From contig DIXG01000042.1 of NCBI GenBank assembly GCA_002436005.1, positions 7,635 to 15,031 on the forward strand: 7,397 nucleotides of DNA. The letters run 5' to 3'. Position 1 is the first letter of the stretch. Each line of letters starts with the position of its first letter. This stretch comes from Anaerolineaceae bacterium UBA6086 (GTDB lineage: Bacteria > Chloroflexota > Anaerolineae > Anaerolineales > Anaerolineaceae). This document shows, piece after piece, positions 6,148 through 7,397 of the stretch. The translations under genes and the position numbers were made by a program. The notes beneath the pieces are model-generated. The model searched no databases. It saw nothing but the letters and a program-made list of their open reading frames with translations, and was not told the DNA's origin.

Positions 6148-6972
6148 ATGGCACGCCCGTTGTGGTTTGTCAACCTGTTAAAGAAGTCCTTCGGACTGCG
6201 ATTTATTGGTGCAGAGATGACCAAGTGGCCCATTTTGGGGCACATGATGGAGCGCGCCTTGTTTAATGGGCACAAAACAGGCGATGCGCTCTTCTATTTA
6301 CCCAAAGACCGTGTGGTCATCCAGCAAAACATCGAAGAACAGGATAACTTTACTGTGCCGTCAGTGGTGGTGGCACATTTTATCGCCCAAGCCAAGTATA
6401 TTTTTTTGATGGATCGCTGTATCTGCCGTGATGCGGCGGATTGCCAGACCTATGATCATGAAATCGGCTGTATTTTTCTGGGTGAGGCGGTGCTGGATAT
6501 CAACCCTAAGCTTGGCAGGCTGGTGGATGAGGAGACGGCATTGATGCATGTTCAACGGGCGCGTGAGGCAGGATTGGTACATCTGATCGGACGTGATAAG
6601 ATCGATGCGGTGTGGATGGGTGTGAAACCCTCCACTAAGCTGATGACGATCTGCAACTGCTGTCCTTGCTGTTGTTTGTTCCGCTTCTTACCCAACCTGG
6701 CGCCCAAACTGCAAAAGAAAATTGAACGGATGCCCGGGGTCCACGTTGAGGTGACTGACGATTGTGTTGGTTGCGGCATGTGCGTTGAGGATGTGTGCTT
6801 TATCGATGCCATCCATCTTGAAGATGGAATAGCTGTAATCGATGAGGATTGCCGGGGGTGCGGACACTGTGTGGATGTCTGTCCAGAAGGTGCCATTCGG
6901 CTGGTGATCGACAGGGAAGATTACATCGAAAATGCCATCAGACGACTATCACAGGCGGTGGATGTCAATTAA
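6148..6972 (+). CDS. Cysteine-rich iron-sulfur protein with C-terminal double [4Fe-4S] ferredoxin module
   Basis: 274 residues with 18 cysteines in three regions and no signal peptide or clear membrane helix, so probably cytoplasmic. Residues 91-108 carry CxCR, then C99 and C108 followed by IFLGEA. Residues 169-176 read CNCCPCCC. Residues 206-245 form a double ferredoxin: C206/C209/C212/C217, then C235/C238/C241/C245 followed by Pro. The second cluster is a canonical CxxCxxCxxxCP; the first has four residues, not three, before its last Cys, and Phe instead of Pro. The CxCR...C...C-x-x-[FL]G block followed by an AREAGLVH helix and an ICNCC-type motif is a combination I recall from uncharacterised ferredoxin-like proteins of anaerobes. 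Electron transfer is the likely role; the partner is unknown, as no oxidoreductase gene is adjacent. AGAGGAG (6136-6142), 5 nt before the ATG, sets the start. It appears monocistronic, behind a strong -10 and a palindromic operator candidate. Confidence 0.88.
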   Translation: MARPLWFVNLLKKSFGLRFIGAEMTKWPILGHMMERALFNGHKTGDALFYLPKDRVVIQQNIEEQDNFTVPSVVVAHFIAQAKYIFLMDRCICRDAADCQTYDHEIGCIFLGEAVLDINPKLGRLVDEETALMHVQRAREAGLVHLIGRDKIDAVWMGVKPSTKLMTICNCCPCCCLFRFLPNLAPKLQKKIERMPGVHVEVTDDCVGCGMCVEDVCFIDAIHLEDGIAVIDEDCRGCGHCVDVCPEGAIRLVIDREDYIENAIRRLSQAVDVN

Positions 6973-7029
6973 TAATTTTTCTTTTTAGGAATCGTTGAAG
7001 CGAAAATTGTTTTCCAAGTCAAGTTTGTT

Positions 7030-7397
7030 TTATGAATCTAATTTATCTGCCACTGCCAAACGGGATTTTGCCAGTTCGCAGTATTCAGGGTTGATCTCAT
7101 AGCCCACGAACAGGCGCCCGTCCTGCCTGGCAGCCAGGCAGGTGGTGCCGCTGCCCGCGAAGGGGTCCAGCACGACCTCGTTTGCGTAGGTGAACAGTTG
7201 GATGCAGCGGTGCGGCAGTTCGACGGGGAAGGGCGCGGGATGACCGATGTGGCGGGCTTGCACTGCCGGAAATTGCCAGACCGATTTGGTCCAGGCCAGG
7301 AAGTCATCCTTGCTGATAGTGCTTTCCCGCTCCCCCTTAGGGCGGCGAAAACTCTCTTTGCAGAAGACCAGGATATATTCGTGCACGTCCCGTAGCA
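7030..7397 (-). CDS. DNA methyltransferase, N4-cytosine/N6-adenine beta class, C-terminal part (5' end outside window)
   Basis: 121 residues are visible and the frame stays open to the window edge. The GTG at 7386 is the internal Val of RDVHEYILVFCK, not a start. Seen: VHEYILVF near residues 4-11, the FPVELPHRCIQLFT block at about 56-69, the S-adenosylmethionine-binding motif DPFAGSGTT at 77-85, and VGYEINPEYCELAKSRL at about 97-113. Having the SAM motif close to the C-terminus implies that the catalytic DPPY/SPPY motif lies upstream, which is the beta-class order of the N6_N4_Mtase family. The target base and recognition sequence cannot be determined without the missing part. No restriction endonuclease gene is visible, so it may be an orphan enzyme or have its partner beyond the window. 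It converges on the ferredoxin-like gene across 57 AT-rich nt with no clear terminator. Confidence 0.92.
   Translation of the reverse strand, partial: LRDVHEYILVFCKESFRRPKGERESTISKDDFLAWTKSVWQFPAVQARHIGHPAPFPVELPHRCIQLFTYANEVVLDPFAGSGTTCLAARQDGRLFVGYEINPEYCELAKSRLAVADKLDS

Noticed and set aside
6552..6896. 114-codon open frame antisense to the ferredoxin-like gene
   Set aside because: It mirrors the cysteine-rich coding sequence, has no ribosome site of note and shows no domain.
7002..7014. GAAAA-TTG-TTTTC hairpin as a terminator between the ferredoxin-like and methyltransferase genes
   Set aside because: A five-pair, mostly A-T stem is too weak, and no T-tract follows on either strand.

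Overview
This window looks like chromosomal DNA from an anaerobic bacterium of moderate GC content. I suspect Chloroflexota, class Anaerolineae. The reasons are a lipoprotein with a Thr-Pro repeat linker, a cysteine-rich ferredoxin-like protein of a type I associate with anaerobes, a GH1 glycosidase and a DUF4173-type membrane protein. No 16S rRNA or other phylogenetic marker is present, so this is an inference. I see no tRNA, rRNA, insertion sequence, CRISPR array, phage gene or integrase.

There are seven protein genes, two of them cut by the window edges. (1) 1-1161 (+): C-terminal ~85% of a family 1 glycoside hydrolase with both catalytic glutamates. (2) 1158-2804 (-): polytopic membrane protein of the DUF4173/DUF4153 type. 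(3) 3011-3856 (+): DegV-family fatty-acid-binding protein. (4) 3859-4653 (-): membrane-anchored YdcF/ElyC-like DUF218 protein. (5) 4690-5922 (-): lipoprotein with a divergent NodB polysaccharide-deacetylase domain, 36 nt upstream of gene 4 and probably its operon partner. (6) 6148-6972 (+): protein with 18 cysteines, ending in a double ferredoxin module. (7) 7030-7397 (-): C-terminal part of a beta-class N4/N6 DNA methyltransferase.

Only genes 4 and 5 form a plausible operon, and both point to the cell envelope. The other genes alternate in strand and share no obvious pathway. Two convergent pairs are packed with no room for a terminator: genes 1 and 2 share TTAA as overlapping stop codons, and genes 3 and 4 are 2 nt apart.

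The regulatory interest lies in the two divergent intergenic regions. At 2805-3010, a 9-bp direct repeat with an 11-bp period sits just upstream of a good -10 box that lacks a -35. At 5923-6147, a perfect 24-bp palindrome lies over the -35/spacer of a consensus TATAAT promoter reading into the ferredoxin-like gene. I found no convincing new multi-gene system. The best leads are the palindrome-controlled ferredoxin-like gene and the unusual cysteine arrangement of its product.
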